A stretch of 64,000 nucleotides of DNA from Demequina flava (GTDB lineage: Bacteria; Actinomycetota; Actinomycetes; Actinomycetales; Demequinaceae). Both the position numbers and the translations under genes were made by a program. The notes under the pieces were generated by a model that was given only the letters and a program-made list of their open reading frames with translations, had not been told where the DNA came from and ran no database searches. Of the stretch, positions 25,767-32,120 are shown in pieces. Positions within the stretch are counted from its first letter, which is position 1. Each line of letters starts with the position of its first letter. Where the stretch lies: assembly GCF_000975035.1 (NCBI RefSeq), contig NZ_BBRA01000001.1, positions 1,298,812 to 1,362,811 of the forward strand, given 5' to 3'.

Positions 25767-26381
25767 ATGCGAAAAGTTGTACTTGCCTGCTTGAGTTTGG
25801 GTGTCGTTGCTGCGCTAGGCGGATGCGCTTCCGCATCCGCGGATGGTCCAGTACGGGCCGGCGGGGCGCCCGTCGAGGCCGACGACTTGATTGGGGTCCG
25901 CGTCGAAGGTTCGGTGACGTTGGACTCCATCGGGGGCGACCGGTGCTGGGAAGCGACCTACGACGACGGCGGGGGCATCTGGGTGACGCCGTTCTTGGCG
26001 CCCGCGGGCTACTCCAAACAAGACATCGTCATGGCGGACCCGGTGAATCCCGGCGAGAACATGCCTAACCCCGCGGTCATGAACTCGCAGGGCGAACCCG
26101 TGGGTTTCAACGGCACGCGATCCATCGTGACCGCGCAGTACATCTCCGGCGACGATGGTGCGATCGCCGGCGCTGCGTCGGACTGTGGTTACTCCGGTGT
26201 CGTGTTGGTTGCCGACGACCCGGGCGGGATCACGGTCGACCCCGACGGTGTCGCCACCGAGGTGAGCATGTGCAGCGGTTCAGATGGCACAGACGGACCT
26301 GAGGGCGACCCGCCCCCGCAGATCGACCTCGGAGACTGCGAGTCGTCACCGATTCCGCATCCCACGGCCAGCGTGGGGTGA
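25767..26381 (+). CDS. hypothetical lipoprotein
   Basis: 204 residues: N-terminal MRKVVLACLSLGVVAALGGCAS is a lipoprotein signal with lipobox LGGC, so the mature chain is anchored outside the membrane from Cys20. The rest is acidic, with repeated DD, G and P, and contains three further cysteines that could form disulfides; no known domain is recognised. ATG 25767 is chosen since the signal peptide begins there; GGGGG stands a few bases upstream. Divergent from metZ. Confidence 0.72.
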   Translation: MRKVVLACLSLGVVAALGGCASASADGPVRAGGAPVEADDLIGVRVEGSVTLDSIGGDRCWEATYDDGGGIWVTPFLAPAGYSKQDIVMADPVNPGENMPNPAVMNSQGEPVGFNGTRSIVTAQYISGDDGAIAGAASDCGYSGVVLVADDPGGITVDPDGVATEVSMCSGSDGTDGPEGDPPPQIDLGDCESSPIPHPTASVG

Positions 26382-26429
26382 CGGCACCTCCGCACCGCCT
26401 CGAGGCTTGTGAAGTCCAGGCCGCAGGAC

Positions 26430-26445
26430 GTACAATATCTTGTAC
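26430..26445 (+). promoter_or_regulatory. yefM-yoeB operator palindrome over the -10 box
   Basis: GTACAA-TATC-TTGTAC is a perfect 16-bp palindrome and includes the -10 TACAAT (26431-26436). YefM of E. coli binds palindromes with a TGTACA core, so this is the expected autoregulatory operator. Confidence 0.72.
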
Positions 26446-26460
26446 CTGTGGAGGTGGAAG

Positions 26461-26712
26461 ATGAAGACGATGTCGTACTCACAGTCGCGCCAGAACTACG
26501 CGGCGGTGCTCGACTCGGTCACAGACGATCGGGAAGAGGTAGTCATCACGCGCGCGGGCCGCGAGCCCGTGGTGATTGTGTCTCTCGCTGACTATGAGTC
26601 GATGCGCGAGACCGCGTACCTGCTTCAGAACCCTGCGAACGCCCGTCGCCTCCTGCAGTCGATTGAACGCCTTGAATCGGGCATCGGCGAGGAGCGAGAG
26701 CTGCTCGAGTGA
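26461..26712 (+). CDS. yefM: antitoxin of the Phd/YefM family
   Basis: 83 residues from ATG 26461, which follows GGAGGTGG. The N-terminal half (MSYSQSRQNYAAVLDSVTDDREEVVITRAGREPVVIVSLADYESMRET) is the Phd/YefM DNA-binding fold; the C-terminal tail wraps the toxin in known complexes. It neutralises the RNase encoded next and represses the operon. Its stop overlaps the toxin GTG (GTGA), and a perfect palindrome covers its promoter. Confidence 0.93.
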   Translation: MKTMSYSQSRQNYAAVLDSVTDDREEVVITRAGREPVVIVSLADYESMRETAYLLQNPANARRLLQSIERLESGIGEERELLE

Positions 26713-26984
26713 AGTTGGTGTGGGACCACAGCGCATGGCAGGACTATCTGTACTGGCAGACGCAGGATCGGAAGACCCTCAAGCGGATCAATACCGTCGT
26801 GCGTGACGTTCTCCGCGGTGCCGAGGACGGTGACCCTCACACTGGCATTGGCAAGCCCGAGCAGCTGAAGCACGGGCTATCTGGGTACTGGTCCCGTCGA
26901 ATCAGCGATGAGCATCGACTTGTGTACAAGGTTGTCGATGACGAACTTCGGATCGCGGCCTGCCGCTACCACTACTCAGACTGA
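26709..26984 (+). CDS. yoeB: YoeB-type mRNA interferase toxin
   Basis: 91 residues, with GTG start overlapping the antitoxin stop. The RelE/YoeB fold is clear: WDHSAWQDYLYWQTQDRKTLKRIN, GIGKPEQLKHGLSGYWSRRISDEHRLVYKV and the C-terminal CRYHY. The catalytic residues known for E. coli YoeB (Glu in GKPE, Arg in SRRI, the C-terminal His) are all present, so it should be an active ribosome-dependent mRNase. The length is slightly above the usual 84. Confidence 0.94.
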   Translation: MKLVWDHSAWQDYLYWQTQDRKTLKRINTVVRDVLRGAEDGDPHTGIGKPEQLKHGLSGYWSRRISDEHRLVYKVVDDELRIAACRYHYSD

Positions 26985-27000
26985 GCCTCCGGGCTCACCG

Positions 27001-27417
27001 TTATCCCTGACTCCAGGGCAGGCCAGCGGCCTTCCACCCGGTCGCACCGCGGTGGCCCTCGGCGTCAACCGCACCCTCGAAGCCCTCGGAGATGTTGTAC
27101 GACGGAGCGAAGCCAGCGGCCGTGGCAGCGGTCGCGCCACCGATCGAGCGCTGTCCCGAGCGGCACAGGAACACGAGAGGCGCGCCCTCGGGGATGTCCG
27201 CGGCCTTGAGCTGGTCGACGAAGTCGAGGTTGCGCGACATCGACGGGTACTGCACCCACTCGATCAGGATGGGTTCGTGTCCGAGCGAGGACGTGTCCGC
27301 GACACCAACCCACTGCCACTCTGCGGCGGTACGCACGTCGACAAGGCGCGCATCAGGGTTGGACTCGAGGAGTTCCCACGCCTCAGTGGGGGTCAAGTGG
27401 CCGGCAAAGTCAGTCAT
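27001..27417 (-). CDS. rhodanese-like domain protein
   Basis: 138 residues forming one rhodanese domain: LVDVRTAAEWQWVG at the N-terminus and the active-site loop FLCRSGQRSIGG with Cys near position 85. Single-domain rhodaneses carry persulfide sulfur, or act as thiosulfate sulfurtransferases, in the cytosol. It is the second gene after the membrane protein at 27448 (30-nt gap, same strand) and is convergent with yoeB. Confidence 0.88.
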   Translation of the reverse strand: MTDFAGHLTPTEAWELLESNPDARLVDVRTAAEWQWVGVADTSSLGHEPILIEWVQYPSMSRNLDFVDQLKAADIPEGAPLVFLCRSGQRSIGGATAATAAGFAPSYNISEGFEGAVDAEGHRGATGWKAAGLPWSQG

Positions 27418-27447
27418 GGCGGGGTCCGTTCGCTGTGGGGTACCGGG

Positions 27448-28668
27448 TCAGTCTAGGCGGGCCGATGCTGTCGTGACCGGGGTAGCGGAGCCGTCGCCGG
27501 CGTGAGGGCTGGGGTGGGTTCTGCCGCTGTGCCCTTGCTTGGCCTTCATGATGCGTTGGACTTGCGTGAGCGACAGGAAACTGATGAGCGCCGCGAGCGC
27601 GAGGAGTGCCAGCGGCATCAGCGGAGCCACCGGAAAGCCGATCGGAAGGGGTTCCACGAGGTCGCGGTTCGCGCTTATGTAGGTCAGCTGAGTTGCGCCG
27701 ATTCCTATCGCCGCTCCAGCCAGAGCGCCCATGGCGCCTATGTCACCCCACGTGCGGCGCGCCCACCATCCAGGTATGTCCTCGGCGCTCGCGGCCTGGG
27801 GCGTCTTGGGCCGTGCCGCGAATGCCGCGATGGTCACGAGGGCGAGCGCGCCCACGCCGGCAAGTGCCCCGATCCACAGAGCACGGAGGGCGGCATCGGA
27901 CTCGAATGAAGTCGTGCGCTCCTCGTAGAAGGTCTCGTTTGTCGCTGTGGTGGCGTTCTGCCACACCACGTCGGTTGTCAGCGGCGCAATCTGCTCGCCA
28001 GAGGTGTCCATGGTCGCGTCTTCGCGGATCTGCGCCAACCCGGGATCGTTCGGGGACAAGAACACGACGGCTGCGTTAGACACCGCTTGTCCCACGGGGA
28101 CGTCGTAGGTGAGAGCGCTGATGGTGCGGGGCCCGATCGCGGCCTCGACATTCGTGGCTTCGTACCCCACGGTGATGTCGTCCCCGAGCCGGAGCCCAAG
28201 TTCCTGAGCGGTTGTAGCCGGCAACGTCACTTCGCCCGCACCCGGTGCGCCGCCCTCGGCGACGACCGCTGACCAGTCCCACTCGCCATCGACCCCGGCC
28301 GCTTCGCCAAGATCAACCCGGGCGTTCTCGCCTGCCTGGTCCGCAGCATCGGCCCGTTGGACCCAAACCTCTTGGCCCGAGCGGGCGATCGTTGCGGCCT
28401 GAGCGCCCTCGCCATTGGCTTCCACAAGGAACGCGTCGAGAGCGTCCTGAGAGATCACGCGCCCCCAGTCGCTTGCGCTCCACTCCGCTTCTTCGTTGCG
28501 GTCGATCACAGCAGTGTCGTGCGTGCCGACGGGCATGGCGATGAGCGCTTGGGTGCCCTCACGTTCGCGCGCGTCCTGCTCTTGTGAGCTCGCCAACCAG
28601 GACGTCAGTGCGATTGCGGCCGCCGTTGCCACGACGGTCAGTGCGCGTGGCGCATCGGTGCTCCCCAT
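27448..28668 (-). CDS. multi-pass membrane protein with FtsX/MacB-like layout
   Basis: 406 residues. One helix at the N-terminus (ALTVVATAAAIALTSWLAS) is followed by a 200-residue extracellular domain and three helices near residues 265-370 (ALWIGALAGVGALALVTIAAF, AMGALAGAAIGIGATQLTYI, PLMPLALLALAALISFLSLTQV). One plus three helices with a large loop between helices 1 and 2 is the FtsX/MacB permease topology, but no ATPase gene is adjacent and I see no decisive motif. TACCGT is 6 nt before ATG 28668. The GGCCGATGC nonamer occurs at both 27460 and 28346 inside the gene. Confidence 0.65.
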   Translation of the reverse strand: MGSTDAPRALTVVATAAAIALTSWLASSQEQDAREREGTQALIAMPVGTHDTAVIDRNEEAEWSASDWGRVISQDALDAFLVEANGEGAQAATIARSGQEVWVQRADAADQAGENARVDLGEAAGVDGEWDWSAVVAEGGAPGAGEVTLPATTAQELGLRLGDDITVGYEATNVEAAIGPRTISALTYDVPVGQAVSNAAVVFLSPNDPGLAQIREDATMDTSGEQIAPLTTDVVWQNATTATNETFYEERTTSFESDAALRALWIGALAGVGALALVTIAAFAARPKTPQAASAEDIPGWWARRTWGDIGAMGALAGAAIGIGATQLTYISANRDLVEPLPIGFPVAPLMPLALLALAALISFLSLTQVQRIMKAKQGHSGRTHPSPHAGDGSATPVTTASARLD

Positions 28669-28711
28669 CCGGGCACGGTATCAAGGCGTTACCGCCGGCA
28701 GAGGTCGATAG

Positions 28712-28752
28712 GCAAGTCTCCACTTGCATGCAAGCGTGCGCTTGCCTATTGT
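28712..28752 (+). promoter_or_regulatory. symmetric ArsR operator and leaderless -10 box
   Basis: GCAAG-N6-CTTGC-AT-GCAAG-N6-CTTGC spans 28712-28745 and is symmetric about its centre; the inner CTTGCATGCAAG is a perfect palindrome. It directly abuts the -10 TATTGT (28747-28752), which lies 7 nt before the ArsR start codon. The layout is typical of a repressor blocking its own promoter. Confidence 0.72.
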
Positions 28753-28759
28753 CGAAGGC

Positions 28760-29038
28760 ATGACCGACATCTTTGATGCACTCACCGCCCCAGCGCGGCG
28801 CGCCATCATGGATGCCCTCGCGCAGCGGGATGAGCAGACCCTGTTTGAGCTCATGAACCGCCTTCGCTCTGACCACGCGCTGACGCTCACCCGGCAGGCA
28901 ATCTCGCAGCACCTCGCGGTGCTCGATGAGGCTGGTCTCGTGGAGCGCAGGCGTGAAGGCCGCTACACGTTTCACACCCTCAACACGGCGCCGCTACGGG
29001 AGATCCCGCAGCGGTGGCCAGACAGGAGCACCTCATGA
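28760..29038 (+). CDS. ArsR-family transcriptional regulator
   Basis: 92 residues: MTDIFDALTAPARRAIMDALAQRDEQTLFELMNRL, then the recognition helix LTRQAISQHLAVLDEAGLVERRREGRYTFHTLN. This is the standard ArsR winged helix, without an obvious metal-binding CxC motif, so it probably senses a small molecule or acts as a SdpR-like repressor. ATG 28760 is 7 nt after TATTGT (leaderless). Its stop overlaps the glyoxalase-fold gene start (ATGA); the pair ArsR plus VOC protein is common in actinobacteria. Confidence 0.9.
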   Translation: MTDIFDALTAPARRAIMDALAQRDEQTLFELMNRLRSDHALTLTRQAISQHLAVLDEAGLVERRREGRYTFHTLNTAPLREIPQRWPDRSTS

Positions 29039-29424
29039 TCCGCATCCACCTCGCATCCGTCTTCGTCACCGACCAAGACCGTGCCAAGGACTTCTACACC
29101 CGCGTGCTCGGCTTCGAGGAGCGCCATGACATGGACCTGGGTGGCGGCAACCGCTGGCTAACGGTCGCGAACCCGGGTGAGCAGGGGTTTGAGCTACTGC
29201 TTGAACCTGCCGGACACCCGATCGTCGCGCCGTATCAGGAGGGGCTGGTCGCCGACGGAATCCCCGCCACCTCCTTTGCGGTCGATGACGTCGAGGCGGA
29301 GTACGCGCGCCTCGTCGACCTAGGCGTGTCGTTTACTCAGCCGCCGACCGCGATGGGTCCGGTCACCACTGCCATCCTCGACGACACCTGCGGAAACCTC
29401 ATTCAGCTCGCGCAGCAGGACTAG
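29035..29424 (+). CDS. VOC-family (glyoxalase/bleomycin-resistance fold) protein
   Basis: 129 residues: MIRIHLASVFVTDQDRAKDFYTRVLGFEERHD begins the first beta-alpha-beta-beta-beta module and FAVDDVEAEYARLVDLGVSF the second; the last strand has Gly-Asn before ending LIQLAQQD. Such proteins bind metal and isomerise, open or sequester small molecules. It is translationally coupled to the ArsR gene (ATGA). The stop TAG shares CTAG with the convergent gene's stop. Confidence 0.88.
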   Translation: MIRIHLASVFVTDQDRAKDFYTRVLGFEERHDMDLGGGNRWLTVANPGEQGFELLLEPAGHPIVAPYQEGLVADGIPATSFAVDDVEAEYARLVDLGVSFTQPPTAMGPVTTAILDDTCGNLIQLAQQD

Positions 29425-30104
29425 CGGCCCGTTTCCGGGTGGATTCCGTCGGCAGTCACGGGCGGGAGGGCGGACCACGGGAACGTGATCCAGCCGTCAG
29501 TGCGCTTCCACACGTAATCGGGGTCAATCACCGAGCGGGACTTCGCGTACAGCACGACCGTACGAACCTCGGAGGCGTGCTGCTTCATCAGGTTCTTCAC
29601 GAGCGCGAGGGTCTCGCCGGTGTCCGCGACGTCGTCGGCGACCAGCACCTTCATGCCGTCCATCGCCGCCGTGTCCAGCAGGGGCGGGAGCAGAACGGGC
29701 TTGTCGAGGCGCTCATCAATGCCCGTATAGAACTCGACATTGAGCGTGCCGACGCCCTTGATGCCGAGCGCGTATGAGATCGCGCCGCCGATCGGCAGCC
29801 CACCGCGCGCCACGGCGACCACGACATCGGGCTCAAAGCCATCGTCGACCACCGTCTGCGCGAGCTCGCGCGTCGCGTCGCCAAAACCCGGCCACGTCAG
29901 AATCTCGCGCTCGCGTTCGTCAGGTGAGCCAGCCTCGGCCGAGGCTGCGGTTGAGTCTCGCTCGAGTGGGACCTCGGGTGCGTCGTGGCCGGCGAGCTGG
30001 TGCTCAAGCCGGTACACCCGGCGACGGGTGGCCTGGAGGTTGATCGCGAGGAGCGCGGCGCCGACCAGCGCGATGATCAGGGCAGTGGTCAAGAGCCAAT
30101 CCAT
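29421..30104 (-). CDS. membrane-anchored phosphoribosyltransferase
   Basis: 227 residues. A single N-terminal helix (WLLTTALIIALVGAALLAINL) is followed by a charged linker and a type I phosphoribosyltransferase domain: VVVAVARGGLPIGGAISYALG and the PRPP loop VLVADDVADTGETL. The catalytic part looks like xanthine/hypoxanthine-type enzymes of the Xpt/Gpt group; the base used is uncertain. The membrane anchor is unusual and would place PRPP chemistry at the inner membrane face. TAGAGT lies 6 nt before ATG 30104, so it is probably leaderless. Confidence 0.8.
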   Translation of the reverse strand: MDWLLTTALIIALVGAALLAINLQATRRRVYRLEHQLAGHDAPEVPLERDSTAASAEAGSPDEREREILTWPGFGDATRELAQTVVDDGFEPDVVVAVARGGLPIGGAISYALGIKGVGTLNVEFYTGIDERLDKPVLLPPLLDTAAMDGMKVLVADDVADTGETLALVKNLMKQHASEVRTVVLYAKSRSVIDPDYVWKRTDGWITFPWSALPPVTADGIHPETGR

Positions 30105-30215
30105 GACGCAACTCTACGGGGACAGTGGCGGGAGATGTCTTCACAAAGTGCGTGAAATGGGGTCTGATGGAACATATGCCTCATGCGCTGAGGCGAACTG
30201 GTCGATGAGACAGGT

Positions 30216-30605
30216 ATGGCAATGGTGCAAGAAAGTGACGAGACCCCCGAGGTCCTCGATCAGGTTGCCCGTGGCTTGGGTGACGCCGAGGACTTCTCTC
30301 CCGCGGTCGAGGTTGATGACGACTCGCTGCCTGGGCGCCGCAATGCCCGCGGGGACGTCGCCACCCCGCCAACGCCGATCGACGACGGCGGCATCCTGGA
30401 CTGCGGGACCTCCCGTCGCTCCGGGTTCACACACGTGCTGTGGGTTGACCGCGGCGCTGCGCCCGAGGACCTGTCTCACGCCGTCGACATGCTGCCGCTT
30501 GTCGCGCGCGTCGAATGGGAAGGGACAGAGCTGTTGCACATCGAAGCGCCGGGAGCATCCCACGCAGACCTTCTCGCCGAGGCCCGCCGGCTTTCTCGCC
30601 GCTAG
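30216..30605 (+). CDS. hypothetical protein
   Basis: 129 residues from ATG 30216 (ATG 30222 also possible). The first half is acidic and low-complexity (VEVDDDSLPGRRNARGDVATPPTPIDD), the second (GFTHVLWVDRGAAPEDLSHAVDMLPLVARVEWEGTELLHIEAP) looks like a small folded alpha/beta unit. No family recognised. Third-position GC and sense composition support it as a real gene. Divergent from the phosphoribosyltransferase. Confidence 0.55.
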   Translation: MAMVQESDETPEVLDQVARGLGDAEDFSPAVEVDDDSLPGRRNARGDVATPPTPIDDGGILDCGTSRRSGFTHVLWVDRGAAPEDLSHAVDMLPLVARVEWEGTELLHIEAPGASHADLLAEARRLSRR

Positions 30606-30723
30606 CCCTGCACCGCGACGCCGCCCGCACCGCCACTCGTACCCCCGCGCTGTGTCGAAATGCCGATGATTCCGACCGCACCCTCAACTGCCCCGCACGC
30701 TGCGCCAGCCCCCAACCCGCGAC

Positions 30724-30799
30724 GTCGGCACTTTGGTACGGAGCGTGACCCGGGCATCGGCCCGATGCCCGAGAACACTCTGCGGTGAGCCGGAGCCCA
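30724..30799 (+). repeat. 76-nt intergenic repeat, copy A
   Basis: Starts GTCGGCACTTTGGTACGGAG and ends GAGCCGGAGCCCA. Copy B at 31976-32051 has the same length and, by my alignment, 66 of 76 identical positions. The middle holds the perfect hairpin CGGGCATCG-GCC-CGATGCCCG (30752-30772), built around the GCATCGGCC nonamer. It lies 77 nt before the lipoprotein gene. Confidence 0.75.
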
Positions 30800-30825
30800 A
30801 ACTCCGAGGCTGCCCCCAAGTTCTC
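30771..30825. repeat. inverted repeat, degenerate copy of the CTGCGGTGAGC family
   Basis: GAGAAC (30771-30776) and GTTCTC (30820-30825) form the outer arms, GGAG (30792-30795) and CTCC (30802-30805) the inner stem, with CTGCGGTGAGC in the left arm. It overlaps the 3' part of 76-nt repeat copy A, which links the two repeat families. Confidence 0.5.
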
Positions 30826-30875
30826 GCATGTAGCGTGGGTCCTGCAGGTGAAGGTCGCTACGAGGGGAATCCACA

Positions 30876-31880
30876 GTGGGACGACGGGTATCAATTGCGC
30901 TCGGACTGGGTGTGCTCCTCGCGGTTTCGGGATGCTCTCAGCCTGTGAAGTCTGACGCGACGACAGAACCCGCTACGTCCTCGTCCGAGCCACGGCCCGA
31001 ACTGTCGGTCAACTCAAGTTCGGACTCAACGGGTCCGTCTCCGGAGCCTGCGAGCAGCGCCGATACAACCGGGTCGCTCACTGAATGGACTGCGCACCTC
31101 GAGTCGGAGAGCATCGCGAACCCATCCGGGTTGGGGTGGCCGCATGATGACTACCCCGGTCGTTGGGCGGGGGACACGAGTGACGACCTCCTGCCGATCC
31201 CATTCTCGGCCCCGGGATGGGTCGGCTATCAAGGCGACATGACATGGCCCGCGTTCGACGACACTGATGCTGATCCGCGGGTGCCAACGATCATGGGCGG
31301 AGCACCGCCGTACTTTGAAGGAATAGCTCCTATCGACATCGATTCGCTTGAGGTGCAGTCGGTGGGCCCTGATGGCCAGGATGTGCGGGCGTATCCGATC
31401 GAGGGTGGCCTGATGCCCTATGAGACCGCGGCTGGTGACTTCGGTGCCTGGTACGTGACCTCTGTCGAATCCGACATGTACTCGTCATCTCCGGGCTGGA
31501 CACTGTGTCGCTTCCACCTGACTCCACGCGTAGGCGCGACTGCTGACCTCGTCTACTGTGACGCCGCCGATGACCCCTTCCTTATGCGCGACGGCGGGCG
31601 GATTCTCTACCGCTATCACTGGTCGGTTGGTAGCGATGGCATTCTGAGCGAGGCAATCGCGCAGCTCAACCCCGACGATGTGACTCGCGTGGCTGACTAC
31701 GGCTTTGGTGTGACGAGGGTGTTTGATCCGGAGGGTCCCTCATTCTCGTGGAACGGCGAGGACATCGATGGCGTGGCCGTGTGGACCAGCGGGGACTCCA
31801 TTGACGCCGGTCCTCATCTTGATGCTTATCTCGAAGGCTTCGCGGCGACGTGGGACCTTCCAGCGCTGGCGGATTCGTAG
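30876..31880 (+). CDS. hypothetical lipoprotein flanked by 76-nt repeats
   Basis: 334 residues from GTG 30876, with GAGGGG upstream. The signal peptide ends in lipobox AVSGC; a Ser/Thr/Pro-rich spacer of about 45 residues leads to an acidic, Trp/Tyr-rich domain without a recognised family. Two cysteines (TLCRF and VYCDA, about 20 residues apart) may pair. It is secreted and membrane-anchored. The nearly identical repeats 77 nt before the start and 95 nt after the stop make it look like a one-gene cassette. Confidence 0.72.
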   Translation: MGRRVSIALGLGVLLAVSGCSQPVKSDATTEPATSSSEPRPELSVNSSSDSTGPSPEPASSADTTGSLTEWTAHLESESIANPSGLGWPHDDYPGRWAGDTSDDLLPIPFSAPGWVGYQGDMTWPAFDDTDADPRVPTIMGGAPPYFEGIAPIDIDSLEVQSVGPDGQDVRAYPIEGGLMPYETAAGDFGAWYVTSVESDMYSSSPGWTLCRFHLTPRVGATADLVYCDAADDPFLMRDGGRILYRYHWSVGSDGILSEAIAQLNPDDVTRVADYGFGVTRVFDPEGPSFSWNGEDIDGVAVWTSGDSIDAGPHLDAYLEGFAATWDLPALADS

Positions 31881-31975
31881 GCCCGACGTCAACGTCCGTC
31901 TTGTTCCGAAGCGCCGATAAACGCGACGCCAGTTGCTCCAACTCCCGCAGGCCTCGTCCTCGCCCTGACCAGATT

Positions 31976-32051
31976 GTCGGCACTTCGGTACGGAGCGTGA
32001 CCCGGGCCTCGGCCCGATGTCCGTGCCCCCTGCGCAGTGAGCCGGAGCCCA
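31976..32051 (+). repeat. 76-nt intergenic repeat, copy B
   Basis: Same orientation as copy A (30724-30799), ten mismatches by eye. The central hairpin is weakened (CGGGCCTCGGCCCGATGTCCG), suggesting this copy is decaying or diverged. It lies between the lipoprotein gene and purL. Confidence 0.75.
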
Positions 32052-32120
32052 CCCCGCGACGCCGCCCACCGCGCGCGCCGGTAGGATTCGTGCGTACCGG
32101 CCGCACACCCAAGGGATGAC

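Noticed and set aside
30724..32051. Insertion sequence or composite transposon
   Set aside because: No transposase, no terminal inverted repeats and no target duplication around the repeats; only direct repeats flank the lipoprotein gene.
32091..32120. Short frame VRTGRTPKG directly before purL, like the purF leader
   Set aside because: Its GTG is only 2 nt after the possible -10 TAGGAT, so it would lie before the transcription start; no consistent leaderless spacing.
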